Origin: Candidatus Melainabacteria bacterium
GTDB lineage: Bacteria; Cyanobacteriota; Vampirovibrionia; Obscuribacterales; Obscuribacteraceae
NCBI GenBank assembly: GCA_003151275.1
Contig: PLXC01000185.1
Location: 110,429-174,428, forward strand
Direction of reading: 5' to 3'
DNA: 64,000 bases
The translations under genes were made by a program, and so were the position numbers. Shown one piece after another: positions 35,687 through 43,721 of the stretch (its first letter is position 1; every line of letters starts with the position of its first letter). The notes beneath the pieces were generated by a model. The model had not been told where the DNA came from, searched no databases, and saw nothing but the letters and a program-made list of their open reading frames with translations.

Positions 35687-36655
35687 ATGACAATAAACCC
35701 CAATGCAACCCCGGGTTCGGTTAAAGACGCCACCAAATGTCGGCTGGTCACGCGCAGCGACTTCGATGGGCTGGTTTGCGCCGTGCTTTTGAAGCACTTA
35801 AATATGATTGACGATATTCTTTTCGTGCATCCTAAAGACATGCAGGATGGCAAAGTCGATATTACGAACCGGGACATCACGACTAATCTGCCTTATGTCG
35901 AGGGTGTGCATCTTGCTTTTGACCACCATTCGAGTGAAATGATTCGCAATAAGGTGGAGAGGGAAAATTACATCATCGATCCAAAAGCAATGTCCGCAGC
36001 ACGGGTTGTTTACGATCACTTTGGTGGGCTTAAAGTGTTCCCGGATCGTTGGAGCAATATGATGGTGGCTGTGGACAAAGCTGACGCAGCGCAGTTTAGC
36101 AAAGAAGAGATTCTTACTCCAACCGATTGGGTGCTTCTCAATTACCTCATGGATCCGCGCACCGGATTGGGACGGTTCCGCAATTTCCGCATCTCCAATT
36201 ACAACTTGATGATGGAATTGATTGATGCCTGCAAGGAGCATGATATCAACGACATCATGAAAATGCCGGACGTGCAGGAACGAGTAGATTTGTATTTTGA
36301 ACAAGCAGAATTTTTCAAAGATCAGGTAAATCGGTGTTCGAAAATATACAAGAATTTGCTTGTTCTGAACTTGAAGAAGGAAGAAACGATCTACGCTGGC
36401 AACCGCTTTATGATCTACGCCCTGCATCCTGAGACCAACATTTCAATCCATGTGTTGTGGGGATTGAAGCAGCAAAATACGGTGTTTGCGGTTGGCAAAT
36501 CCATCGTCAATCGCAGTTCGAAAACGAACATCGGCGAGCTGTGTCTGAAGTACGACGGCGGCGGTCATGAGAACGCGGGCACCTGTCAGATCGCTAATGA
36601 AAAAGCGGACGAGGTCTTGCAAGAGTTGATTCAACAGATAAACAAGGACGGTTGA
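35687..36655 (+). CDS. DHH-family phosphoesterase (exopolyphosphatase/NrnA-like)
   Basis: A 322-residue cytoplasmic phosphoesterase. LVTRSDFDGLVCA is motif I of the DHH family (SDxDG variant), FDHHSSEM is the DHH motif III, and GGGHENAGTCQIA is the DHHA1 motif. The family splits polyphosphate, oligonucleotides or cyclic dinucleotide products. The proximity of a phosphate carrier in the same window makes a polyphosphate role attractive, but the sequence alone cannot choose. ATG at 35687 lies behind a weak ribosome-binding site. Single gene. Confidence 0.9.
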   Translation: MTINPNATPGSVKDATKCRLVTRSDFDGLVCAVLLKHLNMIDDILFVHPKDMQDGKVDITNRDITTNLPYVEGVHLAFDHHSSEMIRNKVERENYIIDPKAMSAARVVYDHFGGLKVFPDRWSNMMVAVDKADAAQFSKEEILTPTDWVLLNYLMDPRTGLGRFRNFRISNYNLMMELIDACKEHDINDIMKMPDVQERVDLYFEQAEFFKDQVNRCSKIYKNLLVLNLKKEETIYAGNRFMIYALHPETNISIHVLWGLKQQNTVFAVGKSIVNRSSKTNIGELCLKYDGGGHENAGTCQIANEKADEVLQELIQQINKDG

Positions 36656-36905
36656 GTACACGGTAGTGTGCACCGAATCCGATACCACTTTTGTGGGTTG
36701 AATTATTCGACCGTGACACCTGCCTTAGCTCGTGGTTACTTGAAAATAATAAGGAAAATTGTTGCTAGCGGCATGTTCTGTCGCTTTGGGGATTGATTTA
36801 TCGTGCTACACTGCCAGCTGAGGATGCACCGGTTGCGCTTTAGCGCTCAACAGGCGGCAATTGGTACGCTTGGCTAGCAGCCGAGCATAATGAGGAAGAA
36901 AACGC

Positions 36906-37178
36906 ATGGTAGAGCTGGTATCTGTTTCGATTGGTGGACATACTTTGAAGGTTTCGGATGCTAAGCGCGTTGGCTTGCACGGACACCGTTTGACTATTCG
37001 CCCACTGAGCCCTGAGGACGAAGCTGGTTTGCAATCCAAGTTGAAGCAACAGCGCACGGCTGGTCCTAACGTTCCTGTTCAAATGTTCTACTCGAATGAA
37101 AGAGAGAATAAACTTGAAGCGTTCGCCGATTCCTTCAGATTCCACGATGATTTGCTCACTTTTGAAGAAGTGGAGTGA
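36906..37178 (+). CDS. Small hypothetical protein, 90 aa
   Basis: The frame is preceded by GAGGAAG and ends before a strong terminator. The peptide has a short beta-rich opening (LVSVSIGGHTLKVSDAKRV), RLTIRPLSPEDEAGL, and an acidic end. No signal or membrane segment. The opening resembles a small FHA- or SHS2-like strand pattern, too short to assign. Unknown function. Confidence 0.65.
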   Translation: MVELVSVSIGGHTLKVSDAKRVGLHGHRLTIRPLSPEDEAGLQSKLKQQRTAGPNVPVQMFYSNERENKLEAFADSFRFHDDLLTFEEVE

Positions 37179-37236
37179 TCCCCGACAAGCGGACGATCGC
37201 TCCTGATGGCGCCGCTGTTATATTTAGTGCAAAAAA

Positions 37237-37266
37237 AAAGAACCGAGTTTAATAGCTCGGTTCTTT
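37237..37266. terminator. Bidirectional intrinsic terminator
   Basis: AAAGAACCGAG (37237-37247) pairs perfectly with CTCGGTTCTTT (37256-37266) around an eight-base loop, with an A-run before (37231-37239) and T-rich sequence after. It serves the 36906 gene on plus and the 37291 gene on minus, whose ends face each other. Confidence 0.9.
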
Positions 37267-37290
37267 CTTTAGAGTTCTGCAGAGAACGAT

Positions 37291-37908
37291 TTAATTCATG
37301 TTGCAACTTGCCGGTCCACAGAACGTACCATGGCTCACATCAATGGAGAGTCTACTGGGTACATTCTCAGTCAATTGAAAGTTGTTGATAATGTACGAAA
37401 AGCCATTACCGTTATAGTCTTTCACTCGAACAAGGGCAATTCCTGAACTGTTTCCAAAATATGTCGCTATAGCGCTCAAATCCAAACTAAAGTGAACACC
37501 ATCTGTGCTCTTTAAGAAGCAGTTTACGTCACGTTCATAGCACAGGCAATTAGCAAAGGTCACATGTGCATCGATGTCTGTGCAACCACTAATTGTTGCA
37601 TGGGGCGTCTGCACCCATGAAAGCACACCAGGAGTAAACGGTCCAAATGTTCCCAGACCTTGTCCTGGAATGCTGTTGAAGACTTCGAATCCGGCGTGTC
37701 CGGATCCGGCGGACTGGATCAAGAAGCCGGGCGAGCCCGCACCAGCCGTAAGACTCGAGGTGCCGTCTCCACACGCTTCAGGATTCACATAGGGTGAACC
37801 TTTAGCCTTCAAAATACTGTTGCCACCAGCGATCGCACTCGGCATGGACAGAGCAAGCGTAGCCACCGCTACCAATCCAATCGAAAGAATTTTTGATATC
37901 TTGAGCAT
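37291..37908 (-). CDS. Secreted protein, paralogue of the island protein at 50510
   Basis: A 205-residue protein with a signal peptide (VAVATLALSMPSAIA). The mature domain has YVNPEACGDG, GFEVFNSIPG, a cysteine cluster ANCLCYERDVNCF and the ending SIDVSHGTFCGPASC. Similar landmarks occur in the protein at 50510 (GWEVFNSQPA, IDTSHV, WCGDF), so they are likely distant homologues. Seven cysteines suggest disulfides in an extracellular beta-rich domain. Function unknown. It ends in the bidirectional terminator. Confidence 0.78.
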   Translation of the reverse strand: MLKISKILSIGLVAVATLALSMPSAIAGGNSILKAKGSPYVNPEACGDGTSSLTAGAGSPGFLIQSAGSGHAGFEVFNSIPGQGLGTFGPFTPGVLSWVQTPHATISGCTDIDAHVTFANCLCYERDVNCFLKSTDGVHFSLDLSAIATYFGNSSGIALVRVKDYNGNGFSYIINNFQLTENVPSRLSIDVSHGTFCGPASCNMN

Positions 37909-38314
37909 TCAATGACCCTCCCCAAAAAACTGTCGTCAACACAATGACTAGTGGCAAGTGGTATCAAAGTTCGCACCACTTACAATAATGGCTCCACGGG
38001 AAGTATACCCGCTCCACTAAACTGTTCACTTGCTGACAACCATCAAATGCCATATTCCTGACCTGGTTACTGAAATGTTTCGCGCAGTCTGACTGTTATT
38101 CGTTTCAAGTCGCATCAAGACATGGAAATTCGTCGGAATCTACCAGGTCAAAGTTGCCAGGCGGGAGGTTGAGATCTATCATCTCTCGCTATGTTATTGT
38201 CGTTTATAGACGACATACAAACTCGACGGGCCTGCGAGTGTGCCTCAGTAGATGCTGGTAGTTTCAGTGGACAGGGTGGTACAGAAAAAGTAACTCGCCT
38301 TTAAGGACGCCAAA
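37909..38314. other. 405-base intergenic stretch with 18-bp palindrome
   Basis: No gene is evident on either strand. TGTCGT (38198-38203) and ACGACA (38210-38215) form an operator-like palindrome about 100 bases before the zinc-finger gene at 38315. It could control that gene or the divergent secreted-protein gene. The rest shows no recognisable feature. Confidence 0.4.
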
Positions 38315-38737
38315 GTGAACTTGACAAAGGATTTGCTAAGTAACAAATTTAGTTCTGATCAGCACGACGGTTGGTATGCGAGCTTTTATCCCGATGGGCA
38401 GTTGAAAGAGTACGGTAACTACTCAGATGGAGTTTCCGTTGGATGGTCGATCCATCTTGGACACAATGATGGCACTGCCTGGGTTGAATACCATGACCGC
38501 CGATCCTTCCCCGACCCGGCTCGACATTCCACTTTTATGGATGCGACCGAAAAAGAAGAAGCGTTTGAGCTTTGGGTGGCGGCAGAGATGGACGCAATTA
38601 TTGAAAAGGCGGTTGTCTTGAATCGTTGTTCTTTTTGCCATAAGCGTGACAGCGAAGTTCGAACACTGATCACGGGACCTGGCGTGATGATATGCGAACG
38701 GTGTGTGGAGCATTGTTCGGATCTTTGCTCAGAATGA
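38315..38737 (+). CDS. ClpX-type zinc-finger protein, first of a tandem pair
   Basis: A 140-residue protein. The C-terminal 45 residues hold a C4 zinc finger of the ClpX N-domain type (CSFCHKRDSEVRTLITGPG, ICERCVEHCSD). The N-terminal 90 residues are an unknown domain with GWYASFYPDGQLKEYGNYSDG, partly like MORN repeats. ClpX fingers bind adaptor proteins and substrates, so this may be an adaptor without the ATPase. The GTG start at 38315 has AAGGA eight bases upstream. A second similar gene follows after 34 bases. Confidence 0.85.
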   Translation: MNLTKDLLSNKFSSDQHDGWYASFYPDGQLKEYGNYSDGVSVGWSIHLGHNDGTAWVEYHDRRSFPDPARHSTFMDATEKEEAFELWVAAEMDAIIEKAVVLNRCSFCHKRDSEVRTLITGPGVMICERCVEHCSDLCSE

Positions 38738-38771
38738 TTTTCGCGATGATGTTTTCGAGTGAGGTGACACA

Positions 38772-39185
38772 ATGATCAAATTCACAGCCCAGGACGTTCC
38801 CAGAGGCTGGCAGTCAGAAAAGAAAGATAAAGTCTATGCTGAATTTGATGAAGCCGGCACATTGACGCACTATGGAATCTATGATGGAGCGGCGCAGCAC
38901 TTTATTGAGATTGATCATGAGTATCTAACTGCTCAGATTGACGAATTTAAGCGCTCTGATTTCAAGCCCAAAGAGAGTGGAGAAAACAACGAGCAACAGC
39001 TTCTGCGGTGGGTGAAAAAGTGGATCAATAAAATTGAACATCGACCACCGCAGCAATGTTCATTTTGCGGTGGACTACAGGATAAGAATCGGAAGGTGAT
39101 TGCCGGTCCCCGACATTACATTTGCAATGAGTGTCTGGATATCTGCAAAGACACGCTCTCTCAGAAGTATGGATCGAAACCTTGA
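38772..39185 (+). CDS. ClpX-type zinc-finger protein, second of a tandem pair
   Basis: A 137-residue protein, homologous to the preceding gene product: N-terminal VYAEFDEAGTLTHYGIYDG matches the YASFYPDGQLKEYGNY region, and the C-terminal CSFCGGLQDKNRKVIAGP with CNECLDICKDTL is a C4 ClpX-type finger. No AAA domain follows. GAGGTG lies upstream of the ATG. The two genes probably form an operon from an ancient duplication. Role unknown, perhaps as Clp adaptors. Confidence 0.86.
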   Translation: MIKFTAQDVPRGWQSEKKDKVYAEFDEAGTLTHYGIYDGAAQHFIEIDHEYLTAQIDEFKRSDFKPKESGENNEQQLLRWVKKWINKIEHRPPQQCSFCGGLQDKNRKVIAGPRHYICNECLDICKDTLSQKYGSKP

Positions 39186-39197
39186 ATGGACCGGAAG

Positions 39198-39442
39198 TCA
39201 TCGCCGAAGCAAATGGATGACCTTTTGCTTCAGATCGATAGTATATTGCCAGCCTTCAAAAAATTCGTGACCTAAGAGCGGTTCTTCATCGTCATCATGA
39301 TTGATGTCTGTGGTTACTCTGACGTTGGTGCGATCTATTGGACCTACGCGCACCCTATTGACGTGATAGGAATAGGCTTGCCCACTCCCAGAGACTCCGC
39401 CAACAGTTTGCACTCTAGCATCGGCCGGAACAGGCGCACCAT
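39198..39442 (-). pseudogene. Displaced C-terminal part of the TPR/aspartic-protease gene (frameshift)
   Basis: This frame carries GAPVPADARVQTVGGVSGSG, EPLLGHEFFEG and TIDLKQKVIHLLRR, which align with the C-terminal end of the paralogue at 3063 (IPSDAQMMMVGGVGGS, LLGQPFLKD, TIDNDKKVIRFAR). The main frame of the gene at 39344 leaves this alignment near 39439-39443 and continues 30-odd unrelated residues. One missing base, most simply a G in ATGGG, explains it. So the natural gene spans 39198-40417. Confidence 0.8.
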
Positions 39443-40417
39443 ATTGGTGGCCTGTGCTGGATCATTGAAAGAAATTCCTGCGGACGCATTGCCTGTATCG
39501 AGCATAAGTGGACCTTTCTTACCATTTATTTCGCCTTCAACGATGATTCGATTGCCCGATTCACGCAATGTAAATGGAAGCTCGTATCCAGAGCTATGCT
39601 GTTGTTGTATCCCCAGTCCTTTGCGGTGAAATCGAACACAATGTGCCGCTTTATCAACAGAGTATTGAAAGTTTTTCAAAAAACTTTGACCAAGCAAAGG
39701 TTCAGCATCATTTGACGCGGCTACTGTGACAGTTGCATTGGTGTCGGTAAACGGACCAACCTTGACTTGAGCTTTGATTTCCCAAAACGGAATCTGAGTG
39801 TTGTTAGATGCACCCCCGGTTTCACCTTTGGGTGGACCTTCTGGCGGTTTTATCCCTATTTCTGAAAGTTGTTCCTTTCCAAGAAAAATATCTGGAGCAC
39901 CGGTATCCAAAGCCATTTGTATAGAGCGGCCATTAATTTCCACTTGGATCATAATGTCTTGACCGGAGGCTTTGTAATAAACAGCACCTTCATCCGGTCC
40001 TTGAATGGACGACGACACGTTTTGCGTCGGTGACCTTGTTGCTGCACTCGCTGCTCTGTGTGTCGCTGTAAAAGCTGTTAGTGACGATGGACGCTGAAAA
40101 GATGGATCCAGCTTTGTCAAAACCGTTGCCGCGTATCCTGCCATAGCGCTTGTCGGATTTAAGCCTACAACTTGCTTGTAGAGAACGATCGCTCTAGACG
40201 TCTTGCCTAATTGTTGGTTGCATATTGCATCGTAGTAGATGGCGTTAGTGTCTCTCGGATTCGTCTGCAGATGCGCGTCAAACGCGGTAACGGCTTCGTT
40301 GAATTTTCGCTGTTGATAATATTGATAAGCTTCCTGAAGCTTTGTTAGCGCTAAGCTCGGAATAATCGCGGAAGTCAACAAGCTGAGAGCAAGTATTGGA
40401 GCGGCAATAAAGCGCAA
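39344..40417 (-). CDS. Secreted TPR/retropepsin-like protein, C-terminus frameshifted
   Basis: A signal peptide (APILALSLLTSAIIPSLA) is followed by TPR-like helices (residues 25-105), a Ser/Thr-rich linker and two retropepsin-like units with LDTGAPDIFLG (first Asp) and LDTGNASAGI (second). The paired LLGQSFLKN motif is present for the first unit; the second one (LLGHEFFEG) lies in the displaced frame. As read here, the protein ends with unrelated residues after MVRL. It is paralogous to the protein at 3063. The TTG start at 40417 has a poor ribosome-binding site. Confidence 0.8.
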   Translation of the reverse strand: MRFIAAPILALSLLTSAIIPSLALTKLQEAYQYYQQRKFNEAVTAFDAHLQTNPRDTNAIYYDAICNQQLGKTSRAIVLYKQVVGLNPTSAMAGYAATVLTKLDPSFQRPSSLTAFTATHRAASAATRSPTQNVSSSIQGPDEGAVYYKASGQDIMIQVEINGRSIQMALDTGAPDIFLGKEQLSEIGIKPPEGPPKGETGGASNNTQIPFWEIKAQVKVGPFTDTNATVTVAASNDAEPLLGQSFLKNFQYSVDKAAHCVRFHRKGLGIQQQHSSGYELPFTLRESGNRIIVEGEINGKKGPLMLDTGNASAGISFNDPAQATNMVRLFRPMLECKLLAESLGVGKPIPITSIGCA

Positions 40418-40582
40418 CCTGGGCTGGGAAATGTGTTTGATTAGATGACCTGATTATTGATGAGTGAGCTACAAGGATAGCATTGCACCGTCTCTGAATA
40501 ACTTGAAATTTTGATGGAGTCGCAGACTAAAACAATACATTGTGCTACCATTCCCAGCCATATACAGCGAGGCGTGCCTATC

Positions 40583-40792
40583 ATGAAATACGGAACCAGA
40601 AACAAGATCCACGCAAAGGTGATTTCTGTGAAGAGCGATGGCATTATGTCGCTGGCCAAGTTTGAAATAGTGTCTGCGAAAGAGATGTCGTCGGTGCTGA
40701 CGACAGAGTCTGTAGAAGAGATGAATCTCAAACCAGGCGACGAAGTTGAACTGCTTGTGAAAGCAATTCATGTGCTGCCTGTCAAAGAATGA
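40583..40792 (+). CDS. Molbindin-type TOBE-domain protein
   Basis: A 69-residue protein, MKYGTRNKIHAKVISVKSDG to VLPVKE, matching a single TOBE/Mop domain as in molbindins, which bind molybdate or tungstate in the cytoplasm as hexamers. The final VELLVKAIHVLPV is typical of the domain's last strand. The ATG at 40583 fits the usual molbindin start; the open frame goes further upstream but that part is unlike the family. No modABC genes are nearby. Confidence 0.85.
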   Translation: MKYGTRNKIHAKVISVKSDGIMSLAKFEIVSAKEMSSVLTTESVEEMNLKPGDEVELLVKAIHVLPVKE

Positions 40793-40887
40793 TTCAGGAG
40801 CGTTTTTCTGGAAATAGACCTGGCATCCACCGGGAAGCGAGTTGGGCAGGATAAGAGAGGCGCAAGGAACGCGTTGCGTTGCGGCGA

Positions 40888-41430
40888 TCAATGCCTGAAA
40901 CTATTAGCCTGAGCGCGATCTTGTGATGCCTTCTTGTACTCGCCGAGTGCATCATAAGCTAAAGATCTCTTGTTGTAGAACTCGGCGCTTGGTCTTAGCT
41001 CAATTGCGACACTGTAGTCGTTCAGTGCAGCCCTTGAATTTAGGATGGTTTGGTATGCGTCGGCTCGTCTTATGCGCGATTCGACATTGTCTGGATTCTG
41101 ATTTAGAACTGCAGTTTCTTGAGCGATCGTTTGTTGCTCGATTGTGCCACCAGTTTTTACGACCGCAAAGAGAGCATCCCCCAGAACTTGGCCGGGGTTG
41201 TGTTTTGTCACTGCATAATAAATGCCACCAAAAACAACTAACGCAAGTAAAACCTTATATGGATCTCTTAAGAATCCACCGACATCAGCTCCTTGCTTCT
41301 CTCTTTCCCAAGGTTTTAGAGTATATGGACGCCCACAATGTCGACATGTCGAAAATTCAGTAACATCTGTTTTGCCGCAATCGGCAGCAGCGCATCGTTT
41401 CGAAGTTGGTTTTTGTTCGCTTCCGGGCAT
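40888..41430 (-). CDS. Zinc-ribbon / single-pass membrane / TPR protein
   Basis: A 180-residue protein. Residues 10-40 hold CAAADCGK and CRHCGRPY, a degenerate zinc ribbon. A membrane segment (KVLLALVVFGGIYYAV) follows at about 58-74, then a TPR-like region from about 95 (RRADAYQTILNSRAALNDYS, RSLAYDALGEYKKASQD). The zinc part would be cytoplasmic and the TPR outside. The family is not recognised. Start at ATG 41430. Confidence 0.75.
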   Translation of the reverse strand: MPGSEQKPTSKRCAAADCGKTDVTEFSTCRHCGRPYTLKPWEREKQGADVGGFLRDPYKVLLALVVFGGIYYAVTKHNPGQVLGDALFAVVKTGGTIEQQTIAQETAVLNQNPDNVESRIRRADAYQTILNSRAALNDYSVAIELRPSAEFYNKRSLAYDALGEYKKASQDRAQANSFRH

Positions 41431-41541
41431 CTGATGAATGACTCATGCTCTGCTGCATTGGATTTGCCAAAATGAGTGAATCACTTTGACTTATGAACTA
41501 GTTTACTTCCGGAAGCACTGAAGATAACGTTTTCAGTGCGA

Positions 41542-42192
41542 TCACGAAGCGTAGATGAACAAGTCGTCCCCGTTAACTCTGGACATTGTTTCCAACATAT
41601 ATTCCATTGCGATGAGGACCTTGCTTTCAAAATCTACGTCGTTCAAGGCACCAGAATCTACCAGGGCACAGGCATCCTTGTGAGCTTTCGAAAGCAGATC
41701 GTTAAACTCTTTTATTTCTGCATTGGTGAGGTATGCGTACCAGCCGCAGTCATTATCAAATTCTGTACGAAACAACGTTCTGCCAGTAATACAGTAGTCG
41801 AGCAAAGTCTGCGTGCGAGAATCTAAGCGCTTCTTAAATTGCTCGGACAATTCATATAAATCCATCCAGCTCCATTCATCTTCGTCTGCATCGTCCCATG
41901 GTTGTGGTTTGGCTCGAGCCTGGCGGGCCAGCGCATAGGCGGCACAAACATCAGCTGCATTTTCTTTACCTTCAGATCTGACAATACCATCGTTTATTGT
42001 TGTGGTGATTCGATTTACTGCATCACGCAACAGCTCTTCTTGTTCTTCATCATCTTCGTCGTCGGCATCTTCATCTTCTACCAAGTCTTCCAGTTCTTTC
42101 ACAAGCTTCTTTTGGACCACAGCATCCTTGCTGCCAAACCAAGAGTTCATCTTTTTTAAGTCACAGGCAGTTATCCATAGCCGCGTTGACAT
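41542..42192 (-). CDS. Acidic hypothetical protein, 216 aa
   Basis: A cytoplasmic protein with a very acidic stretch (LEDLVEDEDADDEDDEEQEE, residues 33-52) and a helical body (WSWMDLYELSEQFKKRL, RTEFDNDCGWYAYLTNAEI). AAGGAG lies nine bases upstream of the ATG. No signal or membrane segment. The domain is not known to me; single-domain proteins with this sort of layout sometimes serve as immunity or anti-restriction proteins, which here is only a possibility. Confidence 0.7.
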   Translation of the reverse strand: MSTRLWITACDLKKMNSWFGSKDAVVQKKLVKELEDLVEDEDADDEDDEEQEELLRDAVNRITTTINDGIVRSEGKENAADVCAAYALARQARAKPQPWDDADEDEWSWMDLYELSEQFKKRLDSRTQTLLDYCITGRTLFRTEFDNDCGWYAYLTNAEIKEFNDLLSKAHKDACALVDSGALNDVDFESKVLIAMEYMLETMSRVNGDDLFIYAS

Positions 42193-42449
42193 ACTTCAGC
42201 ACTCCTTGTTGTTCAATCGCTTGATTCAACCTATCTCGTATCGATAATACTTCCCGATTTCCTATCTGATGGCTGTTAGTGGATGATGATACCAGTACAT
42301 TTCTAGATTTCTAACCTTGAAGTTTATTGTAATTGAGACTAACAAGTTCTATTAATCTACTAGTGTTTTTCGTTCTCGGACAATGGGACGTTCTTTTTCG
42401 CTACTTGGCGATGCTTTAGTTTCGTTATAGGGCACAAAGAAGAGCACCT

Positions 42450-43304
42450 GTGAGAGGAAAAATTTATAGCATGAAGAAAGAGAAAAAGAAGGGGTTAAAA
42501 GGCGATGTCGGTCATTTTGGCACTGTCACGAAATATCTATGCGAAGTAGGAAACCTCAGCGATAATCTGCACCAAACATGGAGCAGCATTACGGTCTGGT
42601 TAGAATCCGCTGCACCTATAGCCAGCGTACAATTTGATTTTGTTGACGATCCAGATCCAGACAGTTTTTTCCAAGATGGCATTGTCCATCTCCTTTTTCC
42701 CTTGTCTATGTGTGATCCGATTTTGTCTTTGCTTGAAGGGAAAGATCAACTCACCGTCAGCTTCACCATCAATTCTGACACAACTATCAATGATTTTATG
42801 GTGGCTGGAACCGTGATCGATAGGCAATCTTCCGAGTCTGCCAAATCTTTGAAATTGCCGAAATCTGCGAAATCCGTGAAACCTAAGAAACTCGAAAAGT
42901 TGCCGAAATCTTTAAAAGCTGCGAAGGCTATTAAATCAAAGAAAACACCGAAGGCTTCAAAATCGCCTAAAGCACCAAAGGTTACAAAGTCATCGAAAAC
43001 ACCGAAGGTTTCAAAATCGCCGAAAACGCCGAAGGTTTCAAAATCATTGAAAACACCGAAGGTTGCAAAATCGCCGAAAACACCAAAGGTTTCAAAATCA
43101 CTGAAAACACCGAAGGTTGCAAAAACTCAGAAAACAGCAAAGGTTTCAAAATCACCGAAAACCCCGAAGGTTTCAAAATCACTAAAAGCACCGAAGGTTT
43201 TGAAATCGCCGAAAACACCGAAGGGTTACGAAATCGCCGAAATCTCCAAAGGTGTTGAAATCTCCGAGAGCTCCAAAGGCTTTAAAAACTCCGAAAATTT
43301 CTAA
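42450..43304 (+). CDS. Protein with histone-H1-like Lys/Ser/Pro repeat tail, frame broken near the end
   Basis: The first ~110 residues form a mixed domain (TVTKYLCEVGNLSDNL, SFTINSDTTINDFMVAGT). From about residue 130 the sequence repeats KSPKTPKVSKSLKTPKVAKS-like units that are strongly basic and could bind nucleic acid or polyphosphate. After KTPKG the frame changes to GYEIAEISKGVEIS and ends at 43304, whereas the +1 frame continues the repeats to 43374. GTG at 42450 is preceded by AAGAAGAG; the ATG at 42471 is an alternative. Function unknown. Confidence 0.7.
   Translation: MRGKIYSMKKEKKKGLKGDVGHFGTVTKYLCEVGNLSDNLHQTWSSITVWLESAAPIASVQFDFVDDPDPDSFFQDGIVHLLFPLSMCDPILSLLEGKDQLTVSFTINSDTTINDFMVAGTVIDRQSSESAKSLKLPKSAKSVKPKKLEKLPKSLKAAKAIKSKKTPKASKSPKAPKVTKSSKTPKVSKSPKTPKVSKSLKTPKVAKSPKTPKVSKSLKTPKVAKTQKTAKVSKSPKTPKVSKSLKAPKVLKSPKTPKGYEIAEISKGVEISESSKGFKNSENF
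42930..43250 (+). repeat. Tandem nucleotide repeat coding for Lys/Ser/Pro units
   Basis: Units of about 30 bases built from CCGAAGGTTTCAAAATC-type blocks recur ten or so times. They code for KSPKTPKVSK-like decapeptides. Near-identical copies in tandem suggest recent slippage or unequal exchange, and the array is where the frame breaks. Confidence 0.85.
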
Positions 43305-43374
43305 ATCTCCGAAGGCTTCAAAATCTTTAAAAACTTCGGCTTCGAAAAAACCGAAGACGCTTGCGACGATTTAA
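43223..43374 (+). pseudogene. Displaced repeat tail of the Lys-rich protein (frameshift)
   Basis: Removing one G from the GGG at 43223-43225 restores KVTKSPKSPKVLKSPRAP and continues through KTPKISKSPKASKSLKTS to TAA at 43372. This tail obviously belongs to the upstream gene. Either a natural slippage in the repeat or a sequencing error. Confidence 0.75.
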
Positions 43375-43388
43375 ACTAACCGCGATGA

Positions 43389-43580
43389 TTAAGGCGATGG
43401 TGCCTTTTCCCGTAGCATGCGATCCATGATTAAAGCCGCTAAAACACCGTACACTAGTGAATAAACCACGAAGGTCCCCAGTGTCAACTCTCGATGGAAA
43501 ACACTTTCAAAATTAGCCGCCAGTAGTATAAGACCAATTACGTACATTGACATAAAGAAAATTAAAATACGACGCTTCAT
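43389..43580 (-). CDS. Small membrane protein, 63 aa
   Basis: Two hydrophobic segments (LIFFMSMYVIGLILLAA and FVVYSLVYGVLAALIM) are joined by a short polar loop and preceded by KRR. ATG at 43580 is chosen because GGTGG lies upstream; a TTG at 43598 would add six residues. Probably an integral membrane protein, function unknown. It follows the end of the Lys-rich repeat gene with opposite polarity. Confidence 0.6.
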   Translation of the reverse strand: MKRRILIFFMSMYVIGLILLAANFESVFHRELTLGTFVVYSLVYGVLAALIMDRMLREKAPSP

Positions 43581-43721
43581 CGATCGGCCACCGGTCAAAA
43601 CCTAACGGAAATCTTTCAATCAGATTCTACTTCCAAGCGATGCATCTTTGCATTACTGCTTTGAAAACCGAGTTGAATAGACTAAAGTAGCGGAATGTAA
43701 ACCGGACCATTCCTAAAAACG

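Noticed and set aside
42930..43250. CRISPR array
   Set aside because: Repeats are contiguous coding triplet-based units without spacers.
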